Position numbers and translations under genes: made by a program
The notes under the pieces: model-generated
What the model saw: only the letters and a program-made list of their open reading frames with translations
What the model was told of the DNA's origin: nothing
Database searches by the model: none
Assembly: GCA_035544835.1 (NCBI GenBank)
Contig: DASZZV010000306.1
Coordinates: forward strand, 1 to 34,337
Origin: DASZZV01 sp035544835
GTDB taxonomy: Bacteria; Acidobacteriota; Thermoanaerobaculia; Gp7-AA8
Length of the DNA stretch: 34,337 nucleotides
Direction of reading: 5' to 3'
Shown here: positions 16,132 to 24,969 of the stretch, in pieces
How positions within the stretch are numbered: position 1 is the stretch's first letter
How the letters are laid out: each line of letters begins with the position of its first letter

Positions 16132-16362
16132 ATGAAAACGGTTCAAATGACGCTGGACGAGGATCTGATTGCGCAGGTGGATCGCGCCGCCCGCCGGTTG
16201 AAGACCACCCGGTCCGCGTTCACGCGGGAGGCGCTTCGCGAAGCCCTGAAGCGCATCACGACGCTGCAGCGCGAAGCGCAACATCGACGCGGCTACTCTA
16301 CGCACCCCGTGAAGCGTGGCGAATTCAGCGGGTGGGCGGCCGAGCAGGTGTGGCCGGAATGA
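16132..16362 (+). CDS. Ribbon-helix-helix antitoxin of a MazF-type module
   Basis: The 76-residue protein begins with a ribbon-helix-helix DNA-binding domain: strand KTVQMTLDEDLIAQVDRAARR, turn KTTRSAF, helix TREALREALKRI. A basic, flexible tail (about 45-76) should wrap the toxin. Its stop overlaps the toxin ATG as ATGA, so the two are translationally coupled. An operator palindrome lies immediately upstream. This is the typical gene order and size for a type II module with a CopG/MazE-like antitoxin. Confidence 0.9.
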   Translation: MKTVQMTLDEDLIAQVDRAARRLKTTRSAFTREALREALKRITTLQREAQHRRGYSTHPVKRGEFSGWAAEQVWPE

Positions 16363-16670
16363 AACGGGGCGAGATCCGCTGGTACCGTTTTCGGACGCCC
16401 GACAAGCGCCGCCCTGTCATCATCCTCACGCGAGACTCGGTGCTGGACTATCTGGGTGAGGTGACAGTGGCGCCGATCACGAGCACCATCCGCGACATCC
16501 CGTCAGAGGTCGTGGTTGGCCCCGACGACGGCATGCCTCGGCGCTGCGCGATCAACCTTGATCACGTGCAAACGGTCTCGAAGGACCGCTTGGGCGGGAT
16601 CGTCGCCACTCTGCAGACGGCCCGAATGGCCGAAGTGCGCGACGCCCTCCTGTTTGCCCTCGGGTACTGA
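16359..16670 (+). CDS. MazF/PemK-family endoribonuclease toxin
   Basis: The 103-residue protein matches MazF: N-terminal MKRGEIRWYRFRTPDKRRPVIILTRD, then VTVAPITSTIRDIPSEVVV, and NLDHVQTVSKDRLGGIVATL near the end. The RPV strand after the first loop and the T-S/T core are the features expected for the RNA-cleavage site. It would cut mRNA when released from the antitoxin. The ATG overlaps the antitoxin stop by four bases, which rules out the longer upstream open frame. The module looks complete. Confidence 0.93.
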   Translation: MKRGEIRWYRFRTPDKRRPVIILTRDSVLDYLGEVTVAPITSTIRDIPSEVVVGPDDGMPRRCAINLDHVQTVSKDRLGGIVATLQTARMAEVRDALLFALGY

Positions 16671-16762
16671 CCGGCTTCATTCACGGCAACTTCCACGGAC
16701 AAGCAGTGATCGCAGCGCGGGTGGAAGGAGATAAAGCGTGCCCCTCGTCGCGAGGTGTCCGC

Positions 16763-17125
16763 TCAGGTTCGCTCCGGCACGAGGAGGAAGCCTTCGCGAC
16801 GTGCTGCATCTCGGAGCTGGTCGTCGAGCGAGACGACGGATACGGAGCCCGGCACCGGGCCGCTGTCGCCGATGCTCTCGTAGAAAAAATCATCGGAGCG
16901 GTTGGAGGCGTTGATCAACCAGTTGTAGCGGCTGGCGGGATTGCCGCCATAACGGTTGATCGTGGCATTGAGATCGGCCAGTTCCGGTGAGGAGCCGTAG
17001 GCGACTCCATAGATGAACGGGCTGATCGCGTGCCGGTTTGAATTCGCGTCGACGTGGACGAGCACCGGTTGCGCCATGGCAGCGAACGGCAGTGACACAA
17101 CGAGCCAGACTAGAATCGATCGCAT
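16763..17125 (-). pseudogene. N-terminal fragment of a secreted GH44-like glycosidase
   Basis: The 120-residue frame starts with a signal peptide (MRSILVWLVVSLPFAAMAQP). It continues with VHVDANSNRHAISPFIYGVAYG, INRYGGNPASRYNW and NASNRSDDFFYESIGDSG, which resemble the start of GH44-type glycoside hydrolases. Those enzymes are normally 500 residues or more with a catalytic (beta/alpha)8 barrel. Here the frame stops soon after a PGSVS segment, in unrelated residues (REGFLLVPERT). It is most likely a truncated remnant; an independent small secreted protein is less likely. The 5' side abuts REP-like repeats. Confidence 0.65.
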
Positions 17126-17475
17126 TGACACACCTGTCCTGCAAGCGGTATGCAAAGACGGTGGCGTCAGAATGGAAACAAGTCAAGTTCTGTCACGCAT
17201 GACCGACAGAAATAGGGCGATGCCGAAAGAGAATGAAAAATCCAACGATGTACGCGGTGCGGGCTAGCCCTTGCTGCCAGGACGAAGCCCTGGGTGCGGT
17301 CCTCCGGGCCGCATCCCCATCTTTCGGCTGATTCGGGCCTACGGCCCGCGCGTGGCCTCGGTTTCCAGCCGCGTAGCGGCGGCATCGTTTTAGCCCCGCC
17401 CGTGAGGGTAGGGAGCGCATCGGGCGGATATTTTCACGAGTCGCGGAGCGGCGGCATCGAACCAGTTCAGTTAGG
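17126..17475. repeat. Gene-free stretch with REP-like GC-rich repeats
   Basis: No gene is visible. Two units ending AGCGGCGGCATCG lie at about 17372-17394 (CAGCCGCGTAGCGGCGGC) and 17439-17461 (GAGTCGCGGAGCGGCGGC). A small palindrome, GGGCCTACGGCCC, lies near 17336, and GGTCCTCCGGGCC near 17300. Such units are typical of dispersed extragenic palindromic sequences. Open frames across this area on the minus strand are artefacts. Confidence 0.6.
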
Positions 17476-17898
17476 CTACCAACTCACACACTGGGTGCTG
17501 CGCTCACGTAGGACGGCCTCCTGACGGAAGCGTTGCGCGTAGGCATCGCGAATCTCGCGCATCCGTTTTTCCTGGCCGCGGTCGTGGATGATATGGAGGA
17601 CGAAGCAATCCTCCTCCGTAAGCTTCCCGCTTTTGTCCAGCCACTGTCCATGCGTTCTCCACCAGGTGAGGCCGCGGGGAAATCGCGGAGTGACGATCGT
17701 GGTCAGAAAGTTCTGCCACTCGTCCTCGCTCACGATTCCGTTTGGAGCCCGGGTACCGAAGAAGAAGGTATCGGCGACGACTTGCTGTGAATGGGGTGGG
17801 CAGCCGTTGACCATAACCTCCATGGAGCCGCAGCCTGACAGGAGTGTCGCGGTCAGCAGTGCGCCGGCCAGGGCGGGCGTACCAGGGCGGAGAGTCAT
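17476..17898 (-). CDS. DUF3574-family lipoprotein
   Basis: The 140-residue precursor has a lipoprotein signal peptide with the lipobox LLSGC, so the mature protein starts at the cysteine in GCGSMEVMV. The mature part matches DUF3574: FFFGTRAPNGIVSEDEWQNFL, VTPRFPRGLTWW and GQWLDKSGKL, followed by a C-terminal helix rich in charged residues. The family has no known activity. The ATG at 17898 is well supported by AGGAGG five bases upstream; the longer open frame to 17937 is not needed. It is divergent from the DUF4139 gene. Confidence 0.88.
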   Translation of the reverse strand: MTLRPGTPALAGALLTATLLSGCGSMEVMVNGCPPHSQQVVADTFFFGTRAPNGIVSEDEWQNFLTTIVTPRFPRGLTWWRTHGQWLDKSGKLTEEDCFVLHIIHDRGQEKRMREIRDAYAQRFRQEAVLRERSTQCVSW

Positions 17899-18034
17899 CG
17901 CAGCCTCCTCAGAATGCCGTTCTTCGGTCCGAAGCATGGTCGACAGGATTGAGTGGCAGAAAATCGGCGGCCCACGCCGGCTACACAGCTAAAATCAGGC
18001 CATCTCCGGGCCACAGTCAGTGGAGGGCAAGGCC

Positions 18035-19615
18035 ATGCGCTGCTTCGTCACATCGCTCTTATTCATCGTTGGATCGACGGTCGTCGCGGCGGAGGTGCCG
18101 CAGCAACTCCCGAAGACGACGGTGGCGGTCTTCAAGAACGGCTACGCTTTCTTCACGCGTCAGGGGGTGGTGACGGTCACCGAAGGCTGGGGAGTCCTGC
18201 GCGATCTGCCGCCCGCCTCGCATGGAACGCTGTGGCTTTCTGCCGATGGGCAGCCCGTGGACGAATCAGTCGTTTCGAAACGCGACGTCGCAACGCCGAG
18301 GAACGCGACCTCGATCACCGAACTACTGTCGGCGAATGTTGGACGGAGCGTGACGGTGACGGTCAGAGACAAGGAGTACAGCGGGACGATCGTCGAGCCG
18401 GCGCGAAGCGTCGGATCGCCAGCGACCACTGACACTAGCCGCGCCGAGCCGCTTCTGATTCTCGAGGGTGGCGGCAAGACGATGGCATTTCCGCGTGGCG
18501 ACGTGACTGCGATCTCGTTCAGCGGCAAGCCGGCAACTTCGCTCGACGGGATGGTCGAGGAGAAGAGTCTTCGATTCAGGGCAAGGGGCGATCGCGTTGC
18601 AGTGTCGCTGAGCTACCTGCGCGAGGGCTTGAGCTGGGCTCCTCAGTATCTGGTGACGCTCGAGAACGACTCGACGGCACGCCTTTCGATGACCGCGCTT
18701 CTGGTGAACGACGCCGAAATTCTCGGCGACGCCGACGTCTATTTCGTGGTCGGTTTTCCGAACTTCGCATTCTCGACTGTGCAGTCGCCCCTCGGACTCC
18801 AGCAGTCGCTGGCTCAGTTTCTGGCGGCACTCAGCGGCGGCCGCGAGAGGACGTACAACACGATGTCCAACATGTCCAACGTCATGACGCAATCGTCGAT
18901 GATCAACGTCGGCGAGTCGGGAGCTGCCACGGGCTTGACCAACGACGACGTCAAGGGAACGATCGAGGAGGATCTCTTCCTCTATTCGCGGTCGCACGTC
19001 ACGCTGAGCCGGGGAGAGCGCGCCCAGTATCAGATTTTTTCAGCGACCGTGCCCTATCAGCATCTCTACAAGACCGAGATCGGCGATACATCCGGAGCCG
19101 ACTGGAATGGCCGCTCGGTCGACCCGCGTGAGCGGGAGACGGCTTCGCAGGTTTGGCATTCCCTCCGGCTGAAGAACAACACGCGTCTTCCGTGGACGAC
19201 CGCACCGGCCATCGCCATGGCGGCATCGCGGCCCCTGGCGCAGGAAACGCTCCACTACACGCCAGCCGATGGCGCGACCGATCTGAAACTGACCATCGCC
19301 CCCGACGTCGAAGTGCAGCCGGGTGAAGTGGAAACCTCGCGCCAGCGCGTGACGATCGCCTCGGACAACTACATCGCCGTAACGGTGAAAGGAACCATCG
19401 TCTTGCGGAACTACAAGCGAAAGCAGGTGACGCTATCGATCGAAAAACTGCTGACTGGCGAAACGCTCTCGCAGTCGAACGAGGGGAAGAGCGTGGCACT
19501 TGCCACGCACCTCAGCGCGGTCAATCCGTCGATACGATTGACCTGGGAGATTCCGCTCGCGGCCGGAGCCAGGGAGACAGTGACGTATACCTATAAGGTG
19601 CTGTTCCGGACGTGA
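18035..19615 (+). CDS. Secreted DUF4139-domain protein
   Basis: The 526-residue protein has a signal peptide (MRCFVTSLLFIVGSTVVAAE). An N-terminal strand-rich region beginning TTVAVFKNGYAFFTRQG follows. The middle carries the DUF4139 signature: VSLSYLREGLSWAPQYLV, ARLSMTALLVNDAEILGDAD and YFVVGFPNF. C-terminal beta strands end in REVVTYTYKVLF-like residues. DUF4139 proteins are related to the mucoidy inhibitor MuiA group; their molecular role is unknown. The ATG at 18035 has GGAGG nine bases upstream; a GTG at 18020 is the alternative but overlaps that site. The gene is convergent with the hybrid kinase across a large inverted repeat. Confidence 0.83.
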   Translation: MRCFVTSLLFIVGSTVVAAEVPQQLPKTTVAVFKNGYAFFTRQGVVTVTEGWGVLRDLPPASHGTLWLSADGQPVDESVVSKRDVATPRNATSITELLSANVGRSVTVTVRDKEYSGTIVEPARSVGSPATTDTSRAEPLLILEGGGKTMAFPRGDVTAISFSGKPATSLDGMVEEKSLRFRARGDRVAVSLSYLREGLSWAPQYLVTLENDSTARLSMTALLVNDAEILGDADVYFVVGFPNFAFSTVQSPLGLQQSLAQFLAALSGGRERTYNTMSNMSNVMTQSSMINVGESGAATGLTNDDVKGTIEEDLFLYSRSHVTLSRGERAQYQIFSATVPYQHLYKTEIGDTSGADWNGRSVDPRERETASQVWHSLRLKNNTRLPWTTAPAIAMAASRPLAQETLHYTPADGATDLKLTIAPDVEVQPGEVETSRQRVTIASDNYIAVTVKGTIVLRNYKRKQVTLSIEKLLTGETLSQSNEGKSVALATHLSAVNPSIRLTWEIPLAAGARETVTYTYKVLFRT

Positions 19616-19647
19616 TGGCTGGTGTGGTGTCGCAATCTTCCCGCATT

Positions 19648-19776
19648 CCCCGGAGTGGCGACATCCTGTCGCCTGGCTCGGCGCCATCCCGTGGCGCCGC
19701 CTGTCGATCGCTCGCACCACCGAACGGCGGCGCGGGACGCCGCCGAGCCAGGCGGCAGAGATGCCGCCACTCCGGG
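19648..19776. repeat. Large inverted repeat between convergent genes
   Basis: Arms 19648-19683 (CCCGGAGTGGCGACATC...) and 19741-19776 (...GATGCCGCCACTCCGGG) pair over 36 bases with about three mismatches, around a 57-base loop that itself has complementary GGCGCCGCC / GGCGGCGC blocks. It fills most of the gap between the DUF4139 and kinase stops. The sequence is unrelated to the GTCATCCTGAG family. Confidence 0.75.
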
Positions 19777-19801
19777 TAAAACGAGAGGATCGACACACCA
19801 G

Positions 19802-22780
19802 CTACTTGCCGGCGCCCACCGGCCCGAGGTAACGGTCGAGCCAGCGGAGCGACTCCTTGATCATCTCGGTGCGCGGCACGGAGTGCCCGCCGGGGAACAC
19901 GAGACGCTTCTTGTGCTCGGGTGGCGTACCTAACAGCTCGAACAGCGGGCGTTGCGATGTCTCGGGCGGGAAGAAGAAGTCCAGCTCTCCGTTGAGAATC
20001 AGCGTCGGTTGTCTGACACGGGTCACATAATTGATCTGATCGACCTCGGGAAGGGCGTGCTGAAATTCCATACCGGCAACGTACAACACGTTCGCTTTGA
20101 TCCGCGGCTCGACCGCAGGAAGGATCGCCCCCAGCGCTGCCCCCCAGCTCAAGCCGTAGTAGGCGATGCGGCTCGAGTCGATGTCCTTGCGCGTCTCGAG
20201 GTAGTCGATAGAGCGGCCCAGATCCTTGCCCCACATGATCACGTAGTCCTTGTAGTGGGTCGTCGGTTCCGGGTAGTCGGAATGGAGATCTCCTCCACGC
20301 TCGTACGTCCCCTTGTAGATCGGGAAGATGACGGCGCGTCCGCCCTGCTGCAGGAAATCGATGCGGGCGAGGTCGAGCGATTCGCTCGAGCGTATGTCGA
20401 TCGACCCGGATCCGGGGAAGACGACGACGGCCTGGTAGGGCGGCTTGCCCGAGGACGGCAGGAACAGGTAAGCCATCATTCGCTCACCTCCGTACGCGGC
20501 GGCGAAGGTGATCTTCTGGCGGATGCCGAACGGAGTCGGTTTCTCCTGCTCGATCTTCGCGTCGAGCGGCGTTTTGTCATAGGCGAAAAGCCTCAGGTAT
20601 TGTGCGAAGAGCTCCTCAGGCACCGGTTTCTCCGCTAAGAAATCGCGCGTCGGTCTGTCGATGGCGCGTTGGAGCGCGACGGAGTTAGGCTCTTTGTCGA
20701 GGAGGCGGATGCAGCGAAAGCCGTTCGTCGGGGAGCGATCGAACGGAGGCTGCGCGTAGGAGTCGGAAAACGCCCAGTCCGGGTCGGTCCAACCTCCGCC
20801 CAGGATGAAGCGCCCACTGCCTCCGTCGCTCGCATTCCACGTCCACTCCCGCACATTGCCGGCAAGGTCGGCCACCCCAAATCGATTCATGCTCTTCGTA
20901 CTGCCGACCGGAAGCGGCCCCTTGCCCGACAGGTTCGACAGCGGAATGATCCTCGAGCTTCCCACGGTGAAGGCCACGCGATTCCAATGGAAGATCGTCG
21001 GCAGGCTCTTGCCGGCCCATTCGGCGTAGGCTGCGGCCTCGTACCAGCTAACTCCCGACACCGGGTACTGGTCGTGGCCCGCGGGAAAGGACCCGACTTC
21101 CCACGTGGCCGGCCCGGGTCGCCCGGTGCGGTCGACGAACCTTCCGATCGCTTCTTCCCACGTCAACGAATGGTTTCCGTCGAGGAACAGCTGCCGCCAG
21201 TACTTCCTGTCGCTGTACCCGCCGGCGTCGACGAAGCGCTTGTAGTCGCGATTCGTCACTTCGTGACGGTCCATTAGGAATGCCGACATCGGCTCAGCCT
21301 TCAGGTGGTCGAGCCCCGGAATGAACAGCTCGAACTTACCGGCGGGAACTGACGCCATTTCGTCAAGCACCTCGGCCGGGTCATGCAGTTGATAACTCCA
21401 GGTGTCGCCGACGATGGGAAAGTTCCAGATCACGTCCTCTTCGGCGTGTTTCCCTGCGAGCATGAGCTGAATTCGCGTGAACCCCCGCGGATAGCGAACA
21501 TGTTCGAGTGGCGTTTTTCCGATGACGAGCGGCGTCGCTTCGGGCTCATCGTAGTATCTGATGGAGACCGTCGCGCCGGGCGGGTCGGACGTGATCGTGA
21601 TCTGTCGCGAGAACTTCCCGCGGAGCCGCTCGACGAGCGGATCACCGGGTGCCACCGCGTCGATCTTCCGCGCCAGCGCGAAAGCGTCCCAGCTCTCTCG
21701 TCCTTCCTCGAGACCCTGGATGTGGCCGACGATGGCTTCGAGCTGAGGCTCCGCTTCGGTGCGCACCCAGCGCTGCCGCGCCTGTCGCTGGAACAGCCAC
21801 GCCCCAAGAATTGCCAGCAGAATCAGGGCGACGGTGGCGAGCGCAATCGATCGGCCCCGCGACCGGCGTGGTGTCAAGCCGAATCGGCCCGGATTCGAGG
21901 TGAGGTCGCTGCGCAACGCCAGCATCTCGTCGCGCACGGCCGATGCGTCGACATAGCGCGCGTCGGGATTTTTCTCCAGGCAGCGCCGGACGATTCGGTC
22001 GAGGGGGGCGGGCGCCGAGGGCGCCAGCATCGTAATCGATGCCGGGGTGTCGCGCAGGATCGACGAGAGGATCGAAATAGTGTTGTCCCCGTGGAACGGG
22101 CGCCGGCCAGTCGTCATCTCATACAGAACGATTCCGAAAGAGAAGATGTCGGATCGCGGGTCGACCTGGTGGCCCTGCGCCTGTTCGGGAGACATGTAGG
22201 CGACCGTTCCCAGCAGCGTGCCCTTGCGCGTCGTCGTGGCCTCGCGAAGGGCCGTCTCGGCGTCGGGCGTGGGCGCGTCTCCACCGAGCTTGGCGAGACC
22301 GAAGTCGAGGATCTTCGGACGCCCCTCCGGGTCGATCATGATGTTGTCAGGCTTTAGATCGCGATGAATCACGTGCTGGCGGTGCGCTGCGGCGAGCCCG
22401 TCGGCGATCGCAGCCGCGAGATCGATTACGCGCGACGGAGCGAGGCCCCCGGCGATTTCCTCGGTCAGCGTCCGGCCGCGCACCAGTTCCATCGCCAGGA
22501 AGCGCACGCCAGCGTGCTCGTGTAGCCCATAGATGGCGGCGACATTGGGGTGATTGAGCGACGCCAGCAGCTTCGCTTCGCGCTCGAACCTGCTCAGGCG
22601 CTCCGGATCGTTCGCAAACGCCTCGGGGAGGATTTTGATGGCAACCTCGCGGTCGAGCGTCGTGTCGACCGCTTTCCAGACCACGCCCATGCCGCCGGCG
22701 CCGAGGCGCTCGACGAGGCGGTAGTGAAGGAGCACGGCGCCGGGCTCGATCGGCAAGGTCGACATAGGGAAGAGAGTCAT
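19802..22780 (-). CDS. Ser/Thr kinase - PEGA-like - SUMF1-like - alpha/beta hydrolase fusion
   Basis: The 992-residue protein has a complete eukaryote-like kinase at about 20-285: glycine loop GAGGMG 27-32, K49, HRDLKPDN with D141, DFG with D159. A membrane helix lies at about 311-330, then a PEGA-like segment (ITSDPPGATV, about 393-450). A SUMF1/formylglycine-enzyme-like domain spans about 475-693 (DRHEVTNRDYKRFV, GVSWYEAAAYAEW, LAGNVREW, NGFRC). A C-terminal alpha/beta hydrolase (about 745-985) has S878 in GLSWG, D934 and H966. The paired active-site cysteines of true formylglycine enzymes are absent. So the cytoplasmic kinase is tethered to an outer SUMF1-hydrolase unit. ATG 22780 or 22765 could be the start; neither has a clear ribosome site. 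It is divergent from the histidine kinase. Confidence 0.9.
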   Translation of the reverse strand: MTLFPMSTLPIEPGAVLLHYRLVERLGAGGMGVVWKAVDTTLDREVAIKILPEAFANDPERLSRFEREAKLLASLNHPNVAAIYGLHEHAGVRFLAMELVRGRTLTEEIAGGLAPSRVIDLAAAIADGLAAAHRQHVIHRDLKPDNIMIDPEGRPKILDFGLAKLGGDAPTPDAETALREATTTRKGTLLGTVAYMSPEQAQGHQVDPRSDIFSFGIVLYEMTTGRRPFHGDNTISILSSILRDTPASITMLAPSAPAPLDRIVRRCLEKNPDARYVDASAVRDEMLALRSDLTSNPGRFGLTPRRSRGRSIALATVALILLAILGAWLFQRQARQRWVRTEAEPQLEAIVGHIQGLEEGRESWDAFALARKIDAVAPGDPLVERLRGKFSRQITITSDPPGATVSIRYYDEPEATPLVIGKTPLEHVRYPRGFTRIQLMLAGKHAEEDVIWNFPIVGDTWSYQLHDPAEVLDEMASVPAGKFELFIPGLDHLKAEPMSAFLMDRHEVTNRDYKRFVDAGGYSDRKYWRQLFLDGNHSLTWEEAIGRFVDRTGRPGPATWEVGSFPAGHDQYPVSGVSWYEAAAYAEWAGKSLPTIFHWNRVAFTVGSSRIIPLSNLSGKGPLPVGSTKSMNRFGVADLAGNVREWTWNASDGGSGRFILGGGWTDPDWAFSDSYAQPPFDRSPTNGFRCIRLLDKEPNSVALQRAIDRPTRDFLAEKPVPEELFAQYLRLFAYDKTPLDAKIEQEKPTPFGIRQKITFAAAYGGERMMAYLFLPSSGKPPYQAVVVFPGSGSIDIRSSESLDLARIDFLQQGGRAVIFPIYKGTYERGGDLHSDYPEPTTHYKDYVIMWGKDLGRSIDYLETRKDIDSSRIAYYGLSWGAALGAILPAVEPRIKANVLYVAGMEFQHALPEVDQINYVTRVRQPTLILNGELDFFFPPETSQRPLFELLGTPPEHKKRLVFPGGHSVPRTEMIKESLRWLDRYLGPVGAGK

Positions 22781-22815
22781 TAGAGCACGTTCAGGCAAAA
22801 CGGAGGGCGCCTCGG

Positions 22816-22824
22816 TGCTACGAT
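22816..22824 (+). promoter_or_regulatory. Possible extended -10 box of the histidine kinase gene
   Basis: TGCTACGAT fits an extended -10 element and ends eight bases before the ATG at 22833. No ribosome site separates them, so the message may be leaderless. There is no clear -35 hexamer. Confidence 0.3.
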
Positions 22825-22832
22825 GATCGCAG

Positions 22833-24941
22833 ATGGCACTTGTCCCGACGGAACGTTCTCCGGGCTCGCGGAAACGCGCGATGGGGATCTTCCTGCGGCA
22901 GGCCGTTGTCGGTCTGCTTCTGCTGGTCTGGCTGACCGCAACACGGACTTCAGAGCCGGCTCAGGTGTTTCGAGCGCTCGGACCTTCGGCGCCGATCCTG
23001 ATTGCGATTCTGGTGGCCTTCGCCTTCAGCCTGGCCACCCTCAAGTTCGCGCTGACCGAACAGATCTTCGTCTCGCTGCTCATCACCGCCGTTCTGGCGA
23101 TCTTTCCGCTGCTTGGGCCGGTCCTGACGAGCTGGATTGCAGTCTGCGCAGCCATCGCCGCGAGGCTGCTGAGCATCAACCAGATCGGTCCTGTAAAGAT
23201 CGACATGAGCGATCCGATGCTCGAATACGCCAGAACCGTGGGATTGCTGGGAACGTATGGCATCCCGGCGGTGCTGGCCACGCTTTGCTATGAGCTCATT
23301 GGCGGTGAGGTGCCGCTGCTCAGGGCTTCCGTGGCCGCGGCGCTGCGCATCGCGCTTTGCGCCATCGTCGTCGTCGTCACAAACAGCATCGTTACCGGCC
23401 GCGTCGAGTGGGCCTATGGTTACTCGCTCAAGGCCTGCGTGAAGCTCGGCCTGGTCGACTCGTCGATCTACATCCTCACGCTTCCTTATGCGTTCCTGAT
23501 CACGTTTTCTTACGGCGGCATCGGGTGGGGAGGAGTCCTCGCAGCCACATTCAGCGGCGTGATCGCCAACCTGATGGGTCGCAGGCTGGCCGTGACCCGC
23601 ACCGACAAGGAACGCCTCGTCCAGCGACTGGCCTCTCTGATGAACATCGGCAAGACCATCTCCCTGCGCCATTCGACCGACGAGCTCCTCATGACCATTT
23701 ACGAGGAATGCAGGAAGGTGATCGACGTGTCGATGTTCAGCATCGCCCTTCTCGACGTGCAGGCCAATGAGCTCTGTTCGGCCCTGATTGCCGACCATGG
23801 TGCCTTTCTCCCGCCCTCCCGCTTTCCGCTCGGCGAGGGTCTCACTTCATGGGTGATCGAGCACGGGCGTCCTCTCCGGCTGGCCAGCTCGCATGAGGAG
23901 CAAGCCCTCGGCCTGGCGTCGTTAGACGATGGCTTACCGACGGAGTCATGGCTCGGTGTGCCGATGATTGCCCGCGACCACATCCTCGGCGTGATCTCGC
24001 TGCAAAGCTACAAGGTGAACGCCTTCACAGAGGACGATGCTGTCCTGCTCACCTCGATTGCCAACCAGGCGGCCGTGGCCATCGACGACGCCAACCTCTA
24101 TCAGGATCTCGAGCGGCTGAACCTCGCCCTCGAGGCCCGGGTTCTGGAGCGAACCGGGGAGCTGCGTGAGACGAATCTCCGCCTCGAGGCAGCGGATCGG
24201 TCCAAGAATCAGTTCCTGGCCAACATGTCTCATGAATTGCGCACGCCGTTGAATTCGATCATCGGCTTCTCCGGCGTGCTGATCGAGGCCACGGAGAATG
24301 TCCTGCAGCCTCGCTTGTACAAGTTTCTCCTGAACATCAAGACGGCCGGAACACACCTGCTGAATCTCATCAACGACATCCTCGACCTGTCGAAGATCGA
24401 GTCGGGGAAGCTCGAGCTCAGTCTGCAAACGTTCGACCTGCGAGAAACCATCGCCATGGTGGAGCGGGTGATGAAGGGAATCGCCGCCGAGTCCCGGGTT
24501 AGCATCATCACGAATATCGATCCGACGATCTCGGAGGTACACCTCGATGAGGCACGAATCAAACAGATCCTGCTCAATCTTCTCTCCAACGCCGTGAAAT
24601 TTTCACACCCAGGCAGCTTCGTCTATCTCACGGTCTCGAGGCTGGCCGAGTCGGCGTTCGGATGTGATTCCCTCAGTATCGACGTGAAGGATCAGGGCAT
24701 CGGAATGCCTGCTCAGGAGCTCGAGAAGGTCTTCGACGAGTTCTACCAGATCAACGATCCCCGTGCTGCTCACAAGCGCGGAACAGGGCTCGGCCTGTCA
24801 CTCACCAGGAGTTTCGTCGATCTCCACCAGGGAACCGTCGCCGTGCAGTCGGTTCCCGGTGAAGGCTCGACGTTCACCATCCAGCTTCCCCTCGACTATC
24901 GGAAGGTGGCACCGCGCCAGACGCGCCAGGTAAACAGCTGA
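22833..24941 (+). CDS. Membrane-bound GAF-domain sensor histidine kinase
   Basis: The 702-residue protein has an N-terminal membrane domain of about seven to eight helices (about 20-250). A GAF domain follows at about 265-420 (SWLGVPMIARDHILGVISLQ), then a short coiled coil (about 424-455). The HisKA domain holds the phosphoacceptor H467 in MSHELRTPLNS. The HATPase domain shows the N box (LNLLSNAVKFS), G1 (DQGIGMP), F box (FDEFYQI) and G2 (GTGLGLSLT). No receiver domain or response regulator gene adjoins it, so it is an orphan kinase; the single-domain regulator at 14437-14847 is a possible but unproven partner. The membrane part may sense a membrane or diffusible signal. It is divergent from the hybrid Ser/Thr kinase with a gap of about 50 bases. 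Confidence 0.94.
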   Translation: MALVPTERSPGSRKRAMGIFLRQAVVGLLLLVWLTATRTSEPAQVFRALGPSAPILIAILVAFAFSLATLKFALTEQIFVSLLITAVLAIFPLLGPVLTSWIAVCAAIAARLLSINQIGPVKIDMSDPMLEYARTVGLLGTYGIPAVLATLCYELIGGEVPLLRASVAAALRIALCAIVVVVTNSIVTGRVEWAYGYSLKACVKLGLVDSSIYILTLPYAFLITFSYGGIGWGGVLAATFSGVIANLMGRRLAVTRTDKERLVQRLASLMNIGKTISLRHSTDELLMTIYEECRKVIDVSMFSIALLDVQANELCSALIADHGAFLPPSRFPLGEGLTSWVIEHGRPLRLASSHEEQALGLASLDDGLPTESWLGVPMIARDHILGVISLQSYKVNAFTEDDAVLLTSIANQAAVAIDDANLYQDLERLNLALEARVLERTGELRETNLRLEAADRSKNQFLANMSHELRTPLNSIIGFSGVLIEATENVLQPRLYKFLLNIKTAGTHLLNLINDILDLSKIESGKLELSLQTFDLRETIAMVERVMKGIAAESRVSIITNIDPTISEVHLDEARIKQILLNLLSNAVKFSHPGSFVYLTVSRLAESAFGCDSLSIDVKDQGIGMPAQELEKVFDEFYQINDPRAAHKRGTGLGLSLTRSFVDLHQGTVAVQSVPGEGSTFTIQLPLDYRKVAPRQTRQVNS

Positions 24942-24969
24942 TGGTTGTAGGGTCGTCTTAGTGCCGCCT

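Noticed and set aside
17167..17420. Minus-strand frames of 72 and 75 codons
   Set aside because: They are built from REP-like GC-rich repeat units and share no protein features.
19802..22780. Hybrid kinase considered as a true formylglycine-generating enzyme
   Set aside because: The conserved cysteine pair of the active site is absent and no sulfatase gene is nearby.
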